From contig JALORN010000012.1 in the NCBI GenBank assembly GCA_025458905.1, forward strand, positions 21,610 through 85,609: a stretch of 64,000 nt of DNA, written 5' to 3'. Below, one piece after another: positions 50,526 to 59,747 of this stretch. The DNA comes from Steroidobacteraceae bacterium (GTDB lineage Bacteria; Pseudomonadota; Gammaproteobacteria; Steroidobacterales; Steroidobacteraceae). Below the pieces are notes generated by a model. It did no database searches. It saw nothing but the letters and a program-made list of their open reading frames with translations, and was not told the origin of the DNA. A program made the position numbers and the translations under genes. Within the stretch, counting starts at the first letter, position 1. Each line of letters opens with the position of its first letter.

Positions 50526-52055
50526 TTACGTGAGCTCGCCGAGCCCGACCATCGCCTCGGCGAGCAGGCGGTCGGCCAGTTCCTCGAGGTCGCGGGCCCG
50601 GGCCAGGCCGTGGCGCCAGGCGAGCGGGATCGCCCGCAGCCCATGGTGGGCGCCGGCGAGCTGGCCGTGGATCGCGCCGATCACGTCCGAGGAGCCGCCG
50701 AGGTTGACCGCGGCCAGCGCGCCCTCGCGGTAGGTCGGGTGCGCATGGAAGGCCCAGAGCGCGGCCTCCAGCAGGTCGAGCGCGTTGCCCGCGGGACGCA
50801 GGGTGTCGGGCGTACGGCGCCGGTAGGAGCCCGCGGCGATCGCCGCCGTGCGGCTCGCCCCCTTGGAGCGCTGCCAGGCGCTCTCCGGGGGCTGCAGCAG
50901 CTGCTCCTTCGGCTGCCCGGACAGCGCGCCGTGCAGCATGGCCGCCAGCAGGCGGCAGGCCTCGACCACCTCGGGGGCCTGGCAGGTGGTGCGCGCCGCG
51001 TCGGCGGCCCAGTCGATCGCCGCGGCCGGGTCGGCGAAGCGGTACATCACCGCCGGCGCGACGCGGGTCAGGGGCTCGGGGTCGAGCTGTGCGGGGTCGT
51101 GGGAGCCGGCGAAGGTCTGGCGGCGCCACTTCGCGGCGGCGAGCGCGCGGGCGACGCTGGCCGTGATGCCGATGCACTGCCCGGTGGCGGACAGGTGCCC
51201 CTGCTGCTGCCAGCGGACATAGCGCTCGACCTGGTCGCGCGCATCGAACCCCTGGCGCTCGAGCAGGCTCTCGGCCAGGCACAGCGCCATCGCGGTGTCG
51301 TCGCTCCAGGCGCCGCGCGGCAGGTCGTAGTTGCCGCCGCCGATCAGGTCGTGCACCGGCGCGAACGCGCCGCGCTTGAGCATCTGCGTCGGGGCGGCGA
51401 GCGCGTCGCCGACCGCGAGCCCGAGCAGCGCACCCTGGAAGCGGCTGCGCAGCCGGCGGGCCGCGCCGAGTGCCGCGGCCTCGTCCGGCGGCGCCTCACC
51501 CGCGACCAGGCGCGCGACCGCGGCGCCCTGCCCGAGGACGAAGTCGCGCTGCTCCTCGGTCTCGGGGACGCGCCGCCACTCCGCGGAGCGCGCGCACTGC
51601 TTCCACAGGCGGTTCAGCTCGGCGAGCGCCTCCTCGGGCGAGCGGCCGGCGGCGACCAGGTGGCAGGCGATCACCATGCCGGTGCGGCCGATGCCCGCCC
51701 GGCAGTGCACGTAGGGCTTGCGGCCGGCCGCCAGCGCGCGGCCGAGCGCCGCGACGATCTCGGCCATGTGGTCGGGCGACTGCGGCAGGCCGTGGTCCTC
51801 GATCGGCAGGCGCTGGTATTCGATGCCGGCCGGCAGCGCGCCGGCATAGTCCTCGCGCTCGCCCGCCTCGGTCAGGTCGAGGAAGGTGTCGACGCCGGCG
51901 GCGAGCAGCCGCGCCAGGCGCTCGGCCATCTCCTCGTCGTCGGGCGAACCCGGGTACTCGCCGGCGAGCAGTCGACCGGGCAGCACCCAGTACGTGTTCG
52001 GCAGCGGCCGCGGCGGCCCCTCCTCGGCGCCGGCGAGTCGGCGGAGGAACTTCAC
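50526..52055 (-). CDS. Fusion of dual-specificity-type phosphatase and ADP-ribosylglycohydrolase
   Basis: A 509-aa two-domain protein. N-terminal (about 20-185): Cys-phosphatase fold with the P-loop [10 protein letters not shown] (117-126; Cys118, Arg124) and preceding WPD-like DHGL region. C-terminal (about 205-505): ADP-ribosylglycohydrolase fold with [19 protein letters not shown] and [11 protein letters not shown] (first metal motif, Asp252/253). The usual second metal motif GGDTDT is here GGSSDV (about 453-458): one Asp is lost. GTG start at 52055 overlaps the ttcA stop (GTGA). The combination suggests removal of both phosphate and ADP-ribose marks (inference). Confidence 0.88.
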   Translation of the reverse strand: MKFLRRLAGAEEGPPRPLPNTYWVLPGRLLAGEYPGSPDDEEMAERLARLLAAGVDTFLDLTEAGEREDYAGALPAGIEYQRLPIEDHGLPQSPDHMAEIVAALGRALAAGRKPYVHCRAGIGRTGMVIACHLVAAGRSPEEALAELNRLWKQCARSAEWRRVPETEEQRDFVLGQGAAVARLVAGEAPPDEAAALGAARRLRSRFQGALLGLAVGDALAAPTQMLKRGAFAPVHDLIGGGNYDLPRGAWSDDTAMALCLAESLLERQGFDARDQVERYVRWQQQGHLSATGQCIGITASVARALAAAKWRRQTFAGSHDPAQLDPEPLTRVAPAVMYRFADPAAAIDWAADAARTTCQAPEVVEACRLLAAMLHGALSGQPKEQLLQPPESAWQRSKGASRTAAIAAGSYRRRTPDTLRPAGNALDLLEAALWAFHAHPTYREGALAAVNLGGSSDVIGAIHGQLAGAHHGLRAIPLAWRHGLARARDLEELADRLLAEAMVGLGELT

Positions 52056-52899
52056 GGTGCGCCGTCCCCGAGGGTCTCGCGCTCGAAGCGCGCGTCGGCG
52101 TCGGGATCCGCGCCGGCCACGGCCACCGCCGGAGGCGCGAGCTGGCGCAGCGACGCGAAGTCGAACAGGCGCGGGTCGGCGAGGTGGGCGGCCTCGACGT
52201 TGCACAGCGCCGAGAAGATCGCCTCGGTGCGGCCCGGATGCTCGCGCTCCCAGTCCTCGAGCATCCGCGCGACCACCCGCCGCTGCGCGTTCGGCTGCGA
52301 GCCGCACAGCGTGCAGGGGATGATCGGGAACTTCCGCGCACGCGCGTAACGCGCGATCTCGCGCTCGGGCACGTAGGCGAGCGGCCGGATCACGAGGTGG
52401 CGGCCGTCGTCCGAGCGCAGCTTCGGCGGCATCGCCTTCAGGCGCCCGCCGAAGAACAGGTTCAGGAACAGCGTCTCGACGATGTCGTCGCGATGGTGGC
52501 CGAGCGCGTCGTCTTGCCCTCGGGGATCACGCGCTTGACGACGCTGTAGGTGTCCTGCTCGATGACCTCGAACGGCACGCCGAGCGCGGTGAGGTAGTCG
52601 GGCAGCACCCGTGCCGGGAAACCCGGCTGCTTCTGGTCGAGGTTGACCGCGACCAGCTCGAAGCGCACCGGCGCGCTGCGCTGCAGCGACAGCAGGATGT
52701 CGAGCAGCGTGTAGGAATCCTTGCCGCCCGAGAGGCAGACCATGACCCGGTCGCCGTCCTCGATCATCCGGTAGTCGCCGATCGCCTTGCCGACGAGGCC
52801 GCGCAGCCGCGCCTGCAGCTTGCGGAAGCTGTTCGAGTCGGGGGTGTCCCCGGCAGCGTGCGGCTCGGCGGCGGCGGCCGGGATCGCGAGCGCGTCCAT
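52052..52899 (-). pseudogene. ttcA: ttcA (tRNA 2-thiocytidine-32 synthetase), frameshifted by a 73-nt internal deletion
   Basis: TtcA thiolates C32 of tRNAs using a PP-loop ATPase and an Fe-S cluster. The 5' part from ATG 52899 has [14 protein letters not shown] and runs to VIPEGKTT; after the junction near 52504 the other frame resumes with [15 protein letters not shown], then IPCTLCGSQ, to a stop at 52052. Compared with E. coli TtcA from memory, 25 residues between KTT and LGHHRDD are missing, among them the first CxxC (CGLC). The total of 848 nt plus 73 is 307 codons, matching the family. It may be a true pseudogene or an assembly error. TAGAAT lies 8 nt before the ATG. Downstream gene is coupled through GTGA. 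Confidence 0.85.
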
Positions 52900-52907
52900 G
52901 CGGCGGG

Positions 52908-52913
52908 ATTCTA
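52908..52913 (-). promoter_or_regulatory. -10 element (TAGAAT) of ttcA, leaderless type
   Basis: TAGAAT on the minus strand ends 8 nt before the ATG at 52899; no Shine-Dalgarno is in CCCGCCGC. Confidence 0.5.
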
Positions 52914-52928
52914 GCGCCGGGACCGCGC

Positions 52929-54449
52929 TCAGGCGGCCGCGCTCGAGGCCGGCGCGTCCGCGAGGTACTTGGCTTCGAGGTAGCGCAGCGCGGGCTGGGC
53001 CGAGATCGGCCGGCCGGTCGCCTGCTTGATGAGCTCCTGCGAGGTGAGCTTCGCACCGTAGCCGTGCACGTGCTCGCGCAGCCAGCCGAACAGCCCGCCG
53101 AAGTCGCCCCGTGCCACCTGCCCGTCGAGGTCCGGCACGTCCTGGCGCAGGCCTTCCATCAGCTGCGCGGCGATCGCCGCACCGACCGCATACGAAGGGA
53201 AGTAGGCGAACGAGCCGAGCGCCCAGTGGATGTCCTGCAGCACGCCTTCGACGTCGTTCGCGGGACGCACGCCGAGGCGCTGCTCCATCGCCGCATTCCA
53301 GGCTTCCGGGAGATGGCGCACCGCGAGCTCGCCCGCGAGCAGCCGCTTCTCGAGCTCGAACCGCAGCATCACGTGCAGCGGGTAGGTCAGCTCGTCGGCG
53401 TCGACGCGCACCGGGCTGCGGCGCACGCGCGTCAGCAGCCGGTACAGGTTGTCCTCCTCCCACTCGGGGCCGGAGACACCGAAGTGCTTCTCGAGCAGCG
53501 GCCGCACGAAGCGCACGAACGGCCGACTGCGGCCGACCAGCATCTCGAGCAGCAGCGACTGGCTTTCCTCGAGCGCCATGCCCCGGTCCTGCCCGACCGG
53601 CTGGTCGAGCCAGGCCTTCGGCAGGCCGAGGTCGTACATCGCGTGGCCGGCCTCGTGCAGCGCGCCGAGCAGGCCGACGAACGGGTCGGCGGCGTCGAAG
53701 CGGGTGGTGATGCGGATGTCGCCGGGCACGCCCTCGGTGAACGCGTGCGCGCTCTCGTCGAGGCGGCCGCGGTCGAACGGGAAGCCCATCGCCTTCAGCA
53801 CCTCGGTGACCAGGGCACGCTGGCGGCCCGGCGTGAACTTGCCGGCGAGCGGCAGGATCGGCCGCGCCTCCTGCGCCTCGATCGCGCCCGTGACCAGGGT
53901 CGGCAGGCGGCGCGCGTAGGCCTTCAGCAGGGCCTCGATCTCGGTGGTCGAGATGCCGGGGCTGAAGGCGTCGGCGAGCGCGTCGTACGGCGGCATGTTC
54001 AAGGCCTGCCCGAGCAGCGCCGCCTTGTCGCGCACCAGGTGCAGCACCTCCTCGAGGTGCGGCGCGAACAGGTCGAAGCGGCCCTGCTGGCGCGCCTCCA
54101 TCCAGCGCACCTCGGCCCGGGCGGTGGCCTTCACCAGGCGCGTGATCAGGGCCACCGGGGTCGCGATCGCGTGGTCGCGCTGCCGGCGCATCTCGCGCAG
54201 GTTCGCGATCTCCCAGTCCTCGAGCCCGGGCGCGCTCGCCTGGGCACGATCGAGCAGGCGGCTCACCTTCGGCGTGGTCAGCAGCGCGTGGTACTCGGTC
54301 TCGAGCGCGGCGAGCTGCTCGCCGCGGACGTCGGCGCTGCCGCGCGGCATCATCACGGCCGCGTCCCACCGCAGCAGCGACATGGCGCCGCGGAACGCGT
54401 GGAGACGCTTCCACTCCTGCTCGAGCTGCTTGTAGGGAGAGAGGGCCAT
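52929..54449 (-). CDS. M32 family carboxypeptidase (thermostable carboxypeptidase 1-like)
   Basis: A 506-aa metallocarboxypeptidase. The zinc motif [11 protein letters not shown] starts at 265 (His265, Glu266, His269), the third Glu lies in [12 protein letters not shown] (about 294-295), and HYPxxxxR-like and DxRxTTR elements ([10 protein letters not shown], about 243-252) complete the M32 signature. Length fits the family (about 500). ATG 54449 is preferred; upstream in-frame ATG 54536 would add an unlikely 29 residues. Acts in the cytoplasm on peptide C-termini. Its stop is 29 nt before the ttcA start. Confidence 0.94.
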   Translation of the reverse strand: MALSPYKQLEQEWKRLHAFRGAMSLLRWDAAVMMPRGSADVRGEQLAALETEYHALLTTPKVSRLLDRAQASAPGLEDWEIANLREMRRQRDHAIATPVALITRLVKATARAEVRWMEARQQGRFDLFAPHLEEVLHLVRDKAALLGQALNMPPYDALADAFSPGISTTEIEALLKAYARRLPTLVTGAIEAQEARPILPLAGKFTPGRQRALVTEVLKAMGFPFDRGRLDESAHAFTEGVPGDIRITTRFDAADPFVGLLGALHEAGHAMYDLGLPKAWLDQPVGQDRGMALEESQSLLLEMLVGRSRPFVRFVRPLLEKHFGVSGPEWEEDNLYRLLTRVRRSPVRVDADELTYPLHVMLRFELEKRLLAGELAVRHLPEAWNAAMEQRLGVRPANDVEGVLQDIHWALGSFAYFPSYAVGAAIAAQLMEGLRQDVPDLDGQVARGDFGGLFGWLREHVHGYGAKLTSQELIKQATGRPISAQPALRYLEAKYLADAPASSAAA

Positions 54450-54677
54450 TGGGGGTGCCGTCGATGCCCGGAAGGGGCCCAGCGGATACGGCTTCCAGTC
54501 TACCCCGGGCCGCTCCCGGGACAGCCTGGAGTGCACCCCTATTCCATTAAAATCAGTGACTTGGCCTACGAATGCCGGGTTGACACCGCAGCGCGGGCAA
54601 CCGTGGCCGCCATCCCGGCGGCCATGGGACGCGTCGGGCGCCGCCCCGTTGAGGCGGCCCCCTTCAGGCGGCCACTT

Positions 54678-55052
54678 TCAGGCGCCGACGACGAACAGCG
54701 CGATCGACAGTCCGAGACCGGCCAGCCAGACCAGGGAACGGAGGCTCGCCCGGTCGGCGACGTAGCAGGCGATGTAGGCGACGCGCGCCAGCACGAACCC
54801 GACCGCGAGCGCATCGACCGTGCCCTGCGGCGCGCCCGCGACGTGGGCCGTCAGTACCGCGGCGGCGAAGATCGCCAGGGCCTCCCAGGAGTTCTGCTGC
54901 GCGGCATGGGCACGGGCCCGCCAGCCCTGCTGCCTCGCCAGCCACTCCCGTGGGTTGTTGTTGTCGAAGCCGCGGAAGCCCCACTTGGAGATTCCGGCGC
55001 AGGCGATCGGCAGCAGCGCCGCCACCAGCAGGCACCACAGTGCGAGGGTCAC
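54678..55052 (-). CDS. MAPEG family membrane protein
   Basis: A 124-aa protein with four membrane helices: TLALWCLLVAALLPIACAG, LAIFAAAVLTAHVAG, ALAVGFVLARVAYIACYV and LVWLAGLGLSIALFVVGA. RARAHAAQQNSWEALAIF matches the MAPEG motif with Arg, Asn and Glu. Some members are glutathione transferases/peroxidases; bacterial ones are often unassigned. GTG start at 55052 overlaps the RND stop by GTGA, so it is translationally coupled to the pump and may support it. No separate Shine-Dalgarno. Confidence 0.9.
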   Translation of the reverse strand: MTLALWCLLVAALLPIACAGISKWGFRGFDNNNPREWLARQQGWRARAHAAQQNSWEALAIFAAAVLTAHVAGAPQGTVDALAVGFVLARVAYIACYVADRASLRSLVWLAGLGLSIALFVVGA

Positions 55053-58000
55053 CGGCCACTCTCCGGCGCCGGGTGCGGCGCGGCCGGCAGGGCCTGCGCG
55101 GCGGGCGCCGCCGGGCCGGGCGAAGCGCCCTCCCCCGCGCCGGACCGGGAGGTCAGCTTCTCGATCAGGTCGCTCACGTGGTGCGGCGAGGTGGTGTTCC
55201 GGGCGATCAGCGCATAGAGCGCCGGCACGACGTAGAGCGTCAGCGCCAGCGACACCGCGGTGCCGAAGAACACGGCGGCGCCGATCGCGTGGCGGCTCTC
55301 GGCGCCCGCGCCGGTCGCGATCATCAGCGGCACGGCGCCGAAGGCGGTGCAGAGGCTGGTCATCAGCACCGGCCGCAACCGGATCGCGGACGCCTCGATC
55401 ACCGCCTCGACGTAGTCGATGCCGCGGTCGCGCAGCTGGTTGGCGAACTCGACGATCAGGATGCCGTTCTTGCAGGCGATGCCGATCAGCATGATGCCGC
55501 CGATCTGGCTGAAGACGTTGATCGAGGAATTGAACAGCCATAGGCCGATCAGCGCGCCGGTGATCGCCAGCGGCACCGTCGCGAGGATCACCAGCGGGTG
55601 CACGAAGCTCTCGAACTGCGCCGCGAGCACCAGGTAGACGATCAGCAGCGCGAACGCGAACGTCACCCAGAGCCGACCGCCGGAGTCCTTCAGTTCGCGC
55701 GACTCGCCGTCGTAGTTGAGCTGCGGGCCGCCCGGCAGCTCCTTGCGCACCAGTTCCTCGACGTAGTCGAGCGCCTCGGCGAGCGAGTAGCCCGGTGCGA
55801 GGTTGGCGGTGATCGTGATCGAGCGCAGCCGGTCGAAGCGCTTCAGCTGGCTCGGGCCCGCGACCTCGTCCACCGTGACCAGCGCCGACAGCGGCACCAT
55901 CTCGCCGGACCTCTCGGACTTCACGTACAGGTTGCCGAGGTCGTTGACGGTCGCGCGATCCTCCTCGCGCGCCTGCAGGATCACGTTGTACTCCTCGCCC
56001 TCGCGCATGAACGTGGTCACGATCCGCGAGCCGAGCATCGTCTCGAGGGTGCGGCCGACGTTCTGCAGCGAGACGCCGAGGTCGGCGGCGCGGTTGCGGT
56101 CGATGCGCACCTGCAGCTGCGGCTTGCGTTCCTGGTAGTCGGACTCCAGGTTGACGATCCGCGGGTTCTCCTTCTCGATCCTGTCGATGACCTGGTCGCG
56201 CCAGCGCGCGAGCTCGGCGTAGTCGCCGCCGCCGAGCACCACCTGCAGCGGCTTGCCGACGCCACGGATGCCGAGCGAGGGCGGCGTGATCACGATGATG
56301 CGCGCGCCGGCGATGCCGGCGGTGCGGGCGCGCACCCGCTGGGCGACCTGCTGGGCGCTCTCCTCGCGCTTGTCCCAGAGGGTCATCGGCATGTAGACGG
56401 TGCCGACGTTGACCTCGCCCTGGGTGCCGAAGGCGCCGGAGCGGGCGATGATCTTGAGCGCGTTGCCGGCCTCGAGCTCGGCGAACATGATCGACTCGAC
56501 CTCGCGCATGTAGCGGTCCATGTTCGCCAGGCTCGCGCCCTCCGGCGCGGTGACGAACACCGGCATCATCGCGCGGTCCTCGGTCGGCGCGAACTCCTGC
56601 TTGAGCTTCAGCCACGGCACCGGCCAGCCGACCACCATCAGCGAGATCAGCACGGTGGTGAGGCCTGCCGCGCCGAGCGCGATCGCCAGCGGCCGCCGCC
56701 CCTGCATCGCCGCGCGCAGCGTGCCCTCGTACGCATCGGCCATGCGGCGGAACGCGCCGTCGAGGGCGTGGGCGAGCCGGCCGCGCCGGATGCCGCCCGC
56801 GAACAGCTTGGACGCCAGCATCGGCGTCAGCGTCAGGGCCACCAGCGCCGAGAAGCCGACCGCCGCCGCGACCGTGACGCCGAACTCGCCGAACAGGCGC
56901 CCGAGCATGCCCTCCATGTAGGACACCGGCACGAACACGGCCATCAGCACCAGCGTGGTCGCGATCACCGCGAAGCCGATCTCGCGGCTGCCGTTCATCG
57001 CCGCCACCAGCGACGGCTCGCCGAGCTCGATGCGGCGCGCGATGTTCTCGAGCACCACGATCGCGTCGTCGACCACCAGGCCGATCGCGAGCACCGCGCC
57101 GAGCAGCGTCAGGGTGTTGATCGAGTAGCCGAGCGCCGCCATCACCATCGCCGCGGCCATGATCGACACCGGGATCGTGACCGCCGGGATCAGCGTGGCG
57201 CGCAGCGTGCCGAGGAACACGAAGATCACCACCAGCACGATCAGCAGGGTCTCGACCAGCACCGTGACGACCTTGCGCATCGACTCGACGACGAACACCG
57301 TGAAGTCGAGGTTGACCTCCATGGTGAGGTCCTTCGGCAGCGCGGGCTGCATCCGCTCGACCTCGCGGCGCACCGCCTGCGCCACCTCGAGCACGTTCGC
57401 CTTGGAGGTCGGCACCACGCCGAGGCTGACGCCGGGCAGGCCGTTGGCCCGCGACACCGTGCGCACGTCCTCGGCCGCGAGCCGCACCTCGGCGACCTCG
57501 CCGAGGCGCACCAGGTAGTCGTCGGCGCCGCGGCCGACGACGAGGTTGCGGAAGTCCTCCTCGGTGCGCATCGAGGTGTCGGTGCGCAGCGTGAACTCGC
57601 GCTCGCGCGACTCGATGCGCCCGGCCGGCAGCTCGACGTTCTCGCGCCGCAGCGCATTCTCGACGTCGGTCACGGTGAGCTGGCGCGCCGCCAGGGCCTC
57701 GCGGTCGAGCCAGATGCGCATCGCGTAGCGCCCGCCGCCCTGGGCGCGCACCGCGGCGACGCCGGCCACCGCGCCGAGGCGGTCGATCAGGTAGCGCTCG
57801 ACGTAGTCGTTGAGCTGCAGCACGTCGCGCGTCGAGCTCGACACGTTGACGTACATGATCGCGTCCATGCCCTCGTCGACCTTGGTCACCTGCGGGGCAT
57901 CGGCCTCCTGCGGCAGGCGCCCGACGGCGCGCGAGACGCGCTCGCGGACGTCGTTGGCAGCGGCGTCGAGGTCCCGATCGAGCGCGAACTCGATCGCGAT

Positions 58001-58270
58001 CCGCGAGAACTCGTCGCGGCTGGACGAGGTGAGCTTCTCGACGCCCTCGATGCCGGCGATCTCGTCCTCGAGTACCTGGGTGACCCGCGACTCGATCACC
58101 GACGCATTGGCGCCACGGTAGGCCGTCGAGACGCTGACGACCGGGCGGTTGATGTCCGGGTACTCGCGGATCGGCAGGCGCAGCGCCGCCATCAGGCCGA
58201 GGATCACGAGCAGCAGCGAGACGACCGATGCGAACACCGGCCGCCGGATCGAGAGGTCGGAGAGCGTCAT
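55049..58270 (-). CDS. RND efflux transporter permease (AcrB/MexF-type inner-membrane subunit)
   Basis: A 1073-aa HAE1-type RND pump. TM1 follows MTLSDLSIRRPVFASVVSL, the two large periplasmic loops lie between TM1-TM2 and TM7-TM8, and the TM4 proton-relay GLVVDDAIVVLEN has two Asp as in AcrB D407/D408. The later TM10 Lys equivalent lies in IGIACKNGILIVEF. It exports drugs or lipophilic compounds, together with the adaptor at 58267. Two coupled genes flank it: adaptor (overlap 4 nt) and MAPEG. An outer-membrane factor gene is not in the window. Confidence 0.96.
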   Translation of the reverse strand: MTLSDLSIRRPVFASVVSLLLVILGLMAALRLPIREYPDINRPVVSVSTAYRGANASVIESRVTQVLEDEIAGIEGVEKLTSSSRDEFSRIAIEFALDRDLDAAANDVRERVSRAVGRLPQEADAPQVTKVDEGMDAIMYVNVSSSTRDVLQLNDYVERYLIDRLGAVAGVAAVRAQGGGRYAMRIWLDREALAARQLTVTDVENALRRENVELPAGRIESREREFTLRTDTSMRTEEDFRNLVVGRGADDYLVRLGEVAEVRLAAEDVRTVSRANGLPGVSLGVVPTSKANVLEVAQAVRREVERMQPALPKDLTMEVNLDFTVFVVESMRKVVTVLVETLLIVLVVIFVFLGTLRATLIPAVTIPVSIMAAAMVMAALGYSINTLTLLGAVLAIGLVVDDAIVVLENIARRIELGEPSLVAAMNGSREIGFAVIATTLVLMAVFVPVSYMEGMLGRLFGEFGVTVAAAVGFSALVALTLTPMLASKLFAGGIRRGRLAHALDGAFRRMADAYEGTLRAAMQGRRPLAIALGAAGLTTVLISLMVVGWPVPWLKLKQEFAPTEDRAMMPVFVTAPEGASLANMDRYMREVESIMFAELEAGNALKIIARSGAFGTQGEVNVGTVYMPMTLWDKREESAQQVAQRVRARTAGIAGARIIVITPPSLGIRGVGKPLQVVLGGGDYAELARWRDQVIDRIEKENPRIVNLESDYQERKPQLQVRIDRNRAADLGVSLQNVGRTLETMLGSRIVTTFMREGEEYNVILQAREEDRATVNDLGNLYVKSERSGEMVPLSALVTVDEVAGPSQLKRFDRLRSITITANLAPGYSLAEALDYVEELVRKELPGGPQLNYDGESRELKDSGGRLWVTFAFALLIVYLVLAAQFESFVHPLVILATVPLAITGALIGLWLFNSSINVFSQIGGIMLIGIACKNGILIVEFANQLRDRGIDYVEAVIEASAIRLRPVLMTSLCTAFGAVPLMIATGAGAESRHAIGAAVFFGTAVSLALTLYVVPALYALIARNTTSPHHVSDLIEKLTSRSGAGEGASPGPAAPAAQALPAAPHPAPESGR

Positions 58271-59580
58271 CCGCCGACCCCGGGCCGCGCCGGGCGCGCG
58301 CGCTCGCCGGTCGCCCCGGGCGCACCGGGCGGCGGGCCGGCCATCGCCAGGTCGCGCACCGCCCCGCCCTCGCGCACCTTGACGGTGCCCTCGACGATCA
58401 CGCGCTCGCCGGCGGCGAGGCCGGCGAGGATCTCGACGCTGCCGGGGCTGCGCGCGCCGATGCGCACCTCGCGGCGCTGCGCGGTGCCGCCGTCGACGAC
58501 GAACACGTACTGCCGGTCCTGCTCCGGCACCAGCGCCTCCTCGGGCACGACCAGCGCGGTGCGCCGGTCGCGCACGATCTCGACGTTGAGGAACATGCCC
58601 GGCTTCAGCAGCGCCTCGGGATTCGGCACCTCGGCGCGCACCACCACCGAGCGCGACACCGGGTCGATGCGCGAGTCCACGCTCGTGACGCGGCCGCTGA
58701 AGCGCCGGCCGGGCCAGGCGGTCGAGGTCGCCGTCAGCGACAGCCCCTCGCGCAGCTGCGAGAGGTTCACCTCGGGCACCGCGAAGTCGACCTTCATCAC
58801 GCTGCTGTCGTCGAGCGTGGTGATCACCGTGCCCGGGTTGATCAGGCTGCCGACGCTGATGCGGCGCAGGCCGACGCGGCCGCTGAACGGCGCGCGGATC
58901 ACGGTGTCCTCGAGCCGGGCGCGCGCCGCGGCGACCCGCGCCTCGTCGGCCTTCTGGGTGGCGACGACCTGGTCGAACTGCGACTTGGAGAGCGCCTGGG
59001 TCGGCAGCAGCTCGCGGCTGCGCGTCAGCTGGCTGCTGCTGTCGGTCAACGCCGCCTGCGCGGCCGCGAGGTCGGCCCGGGCCTGCGCACTGTCGAGCTC
59101 GACCAGCACCTGCCCGCGCTGCACCCGCTGGCCGTCGCGGAAGCGCACCGCGGTGACCACGTTCGAGGTCTTGGACGAGACCTCGACCGACTCGTTGGCC
59201 CGGGCCGTGCCGAGCGCCTGCAGCTCGCTGGCGAGCGGCTGCTCGCGGACCGCGATCGACACCACCGGGGTCGGCATGCCGCTGCCGGGTCCGCCCCCGC
59301 CGGGCGGCCCGCCGCCGGGACGGCCCGGCCCGGCCGCACCGCCCGCACCCGGCCGGCTGGCTCCCCCAGCCGCGCCGGGCTTGCCGGCCGGTCCGGCTGC
59401 ACCGGCCCGCCCGCCCATTCCCGGGGGCCCGCCCACGCCCGGGGGGCCACCCATGCCCGGCGGACCGAAGCCGCCGGCAGGCGCCGAACCCGCATGCTTC
59501 GTCGCATAGATCGCCCAGCCGGCGCAGACGATGGCGACGGCCACGGCGATCGGGGTGACGAGACTGCGGGACTGGCTCAT
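58267..59580 (-). CDS. RND efflux periplasmic adaptor with collagen-like Gly/Pro linker
   Basis: A 437-aa membrane-fusion protein. N-terminal anchor (7-26), then an unusual Gly/Pro-rich segment (about 31-100, repeated GPPGMGG-like blocks), then the normal adaptor: lipoyl-type EVSSKTSNVVTAVRFRDGQ, alpha-hairpin (about 165-225, AQARADLAAAQAALTD), second lipoyl half IRAPFSGRVGLR, beta-barrel and membrane-proximal domains to about 405, and another Gly/Pro-rich end. Adaptors bridge the RND pump and the outer-membrane duct. AATAAT lies 6 nt before the ATG, without a Shine-Dalgarno sequence. Overlaps the pump gene by 4 nt. Confidence 0.93.
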   Translation of the reverse strand: MSQSRSLVTPIAVAVAIVCAGWAIYATKHAGSAPAGGFGPPGMGGPPGVGGPPGMGGRAGAAGPAGKPGAAGGASRPGAGGAAGPGRPGGGPPGGGGPGSGMPTPVVSIAVREQPLASELQALGTARANESVEVSSKTSNVVTAVRFRDGQRVQRGQVLVELDSAQARADLAAAQAALTDSSSQLTRSRELLPTQALSKSQFDQVVATQKADEARVAAARARLEDTVIRAPFSGRVGLRRISVGSLINPGTVITTLDDSSVMKVDFAVPEVNLSQLREGLSLTATSTAWPGRRFSGRVTSVDSRIDPVSRSVVVRAEVPNPEALLKPGMFLNVEIVRDRRTALVVPEEALVPEQDRQYVFVVDGGTAQRREVRIGARSPGSVEILAGLAAGERVIVEGTVKVREGGAVRDLAMAGPPPGAPGATGERARPARPGVGG

Positions 59581-59586
59581 CGGTGG

Positions 59587-59592
59587 ATTATT
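59587..59592 (-). promoter_or_regulatory. -10 element (AATAAT) of the RND operon, leaderless type
   Basis: AATAAT on the minus strand ends 6 nt before the ATG at 59580 (gap CCACCG). 5 of 6 to consensus. Confidence 0.4.
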
Positions 59593-59747
59593 CCACGACG
59601 CACTGCAGCAAACGGCCGGGGTCGCCGGAAACCCCCTGCCCAGAATGTGTTTCGTTCATCTGGAGGCTGCAGGCGATGGGGAAGGCAGTCGGGGCCCCTA
59701 TGGCGGCGCCGCGCCCGCCCCGCCGGGCCGGGGGACCTCGCGGTGGG

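Noticed and set aside
54580..54585. TTGACA consensus -35 on the plus strand
   Set aside because: No -10 hexamer 15-19 nt downstream and no plus-strand gene follows.
54678..58325. An apparent 1215-codon fusion ending in MAPEG
   Set aside because: Only the last 124 codons make sense; the rest is the RND gene out of frame.
55598..59509. Plus-strand open frame of 1303 codons
   Set aside because: Antisense to the RND pump and adaptor, charged and repetitive.
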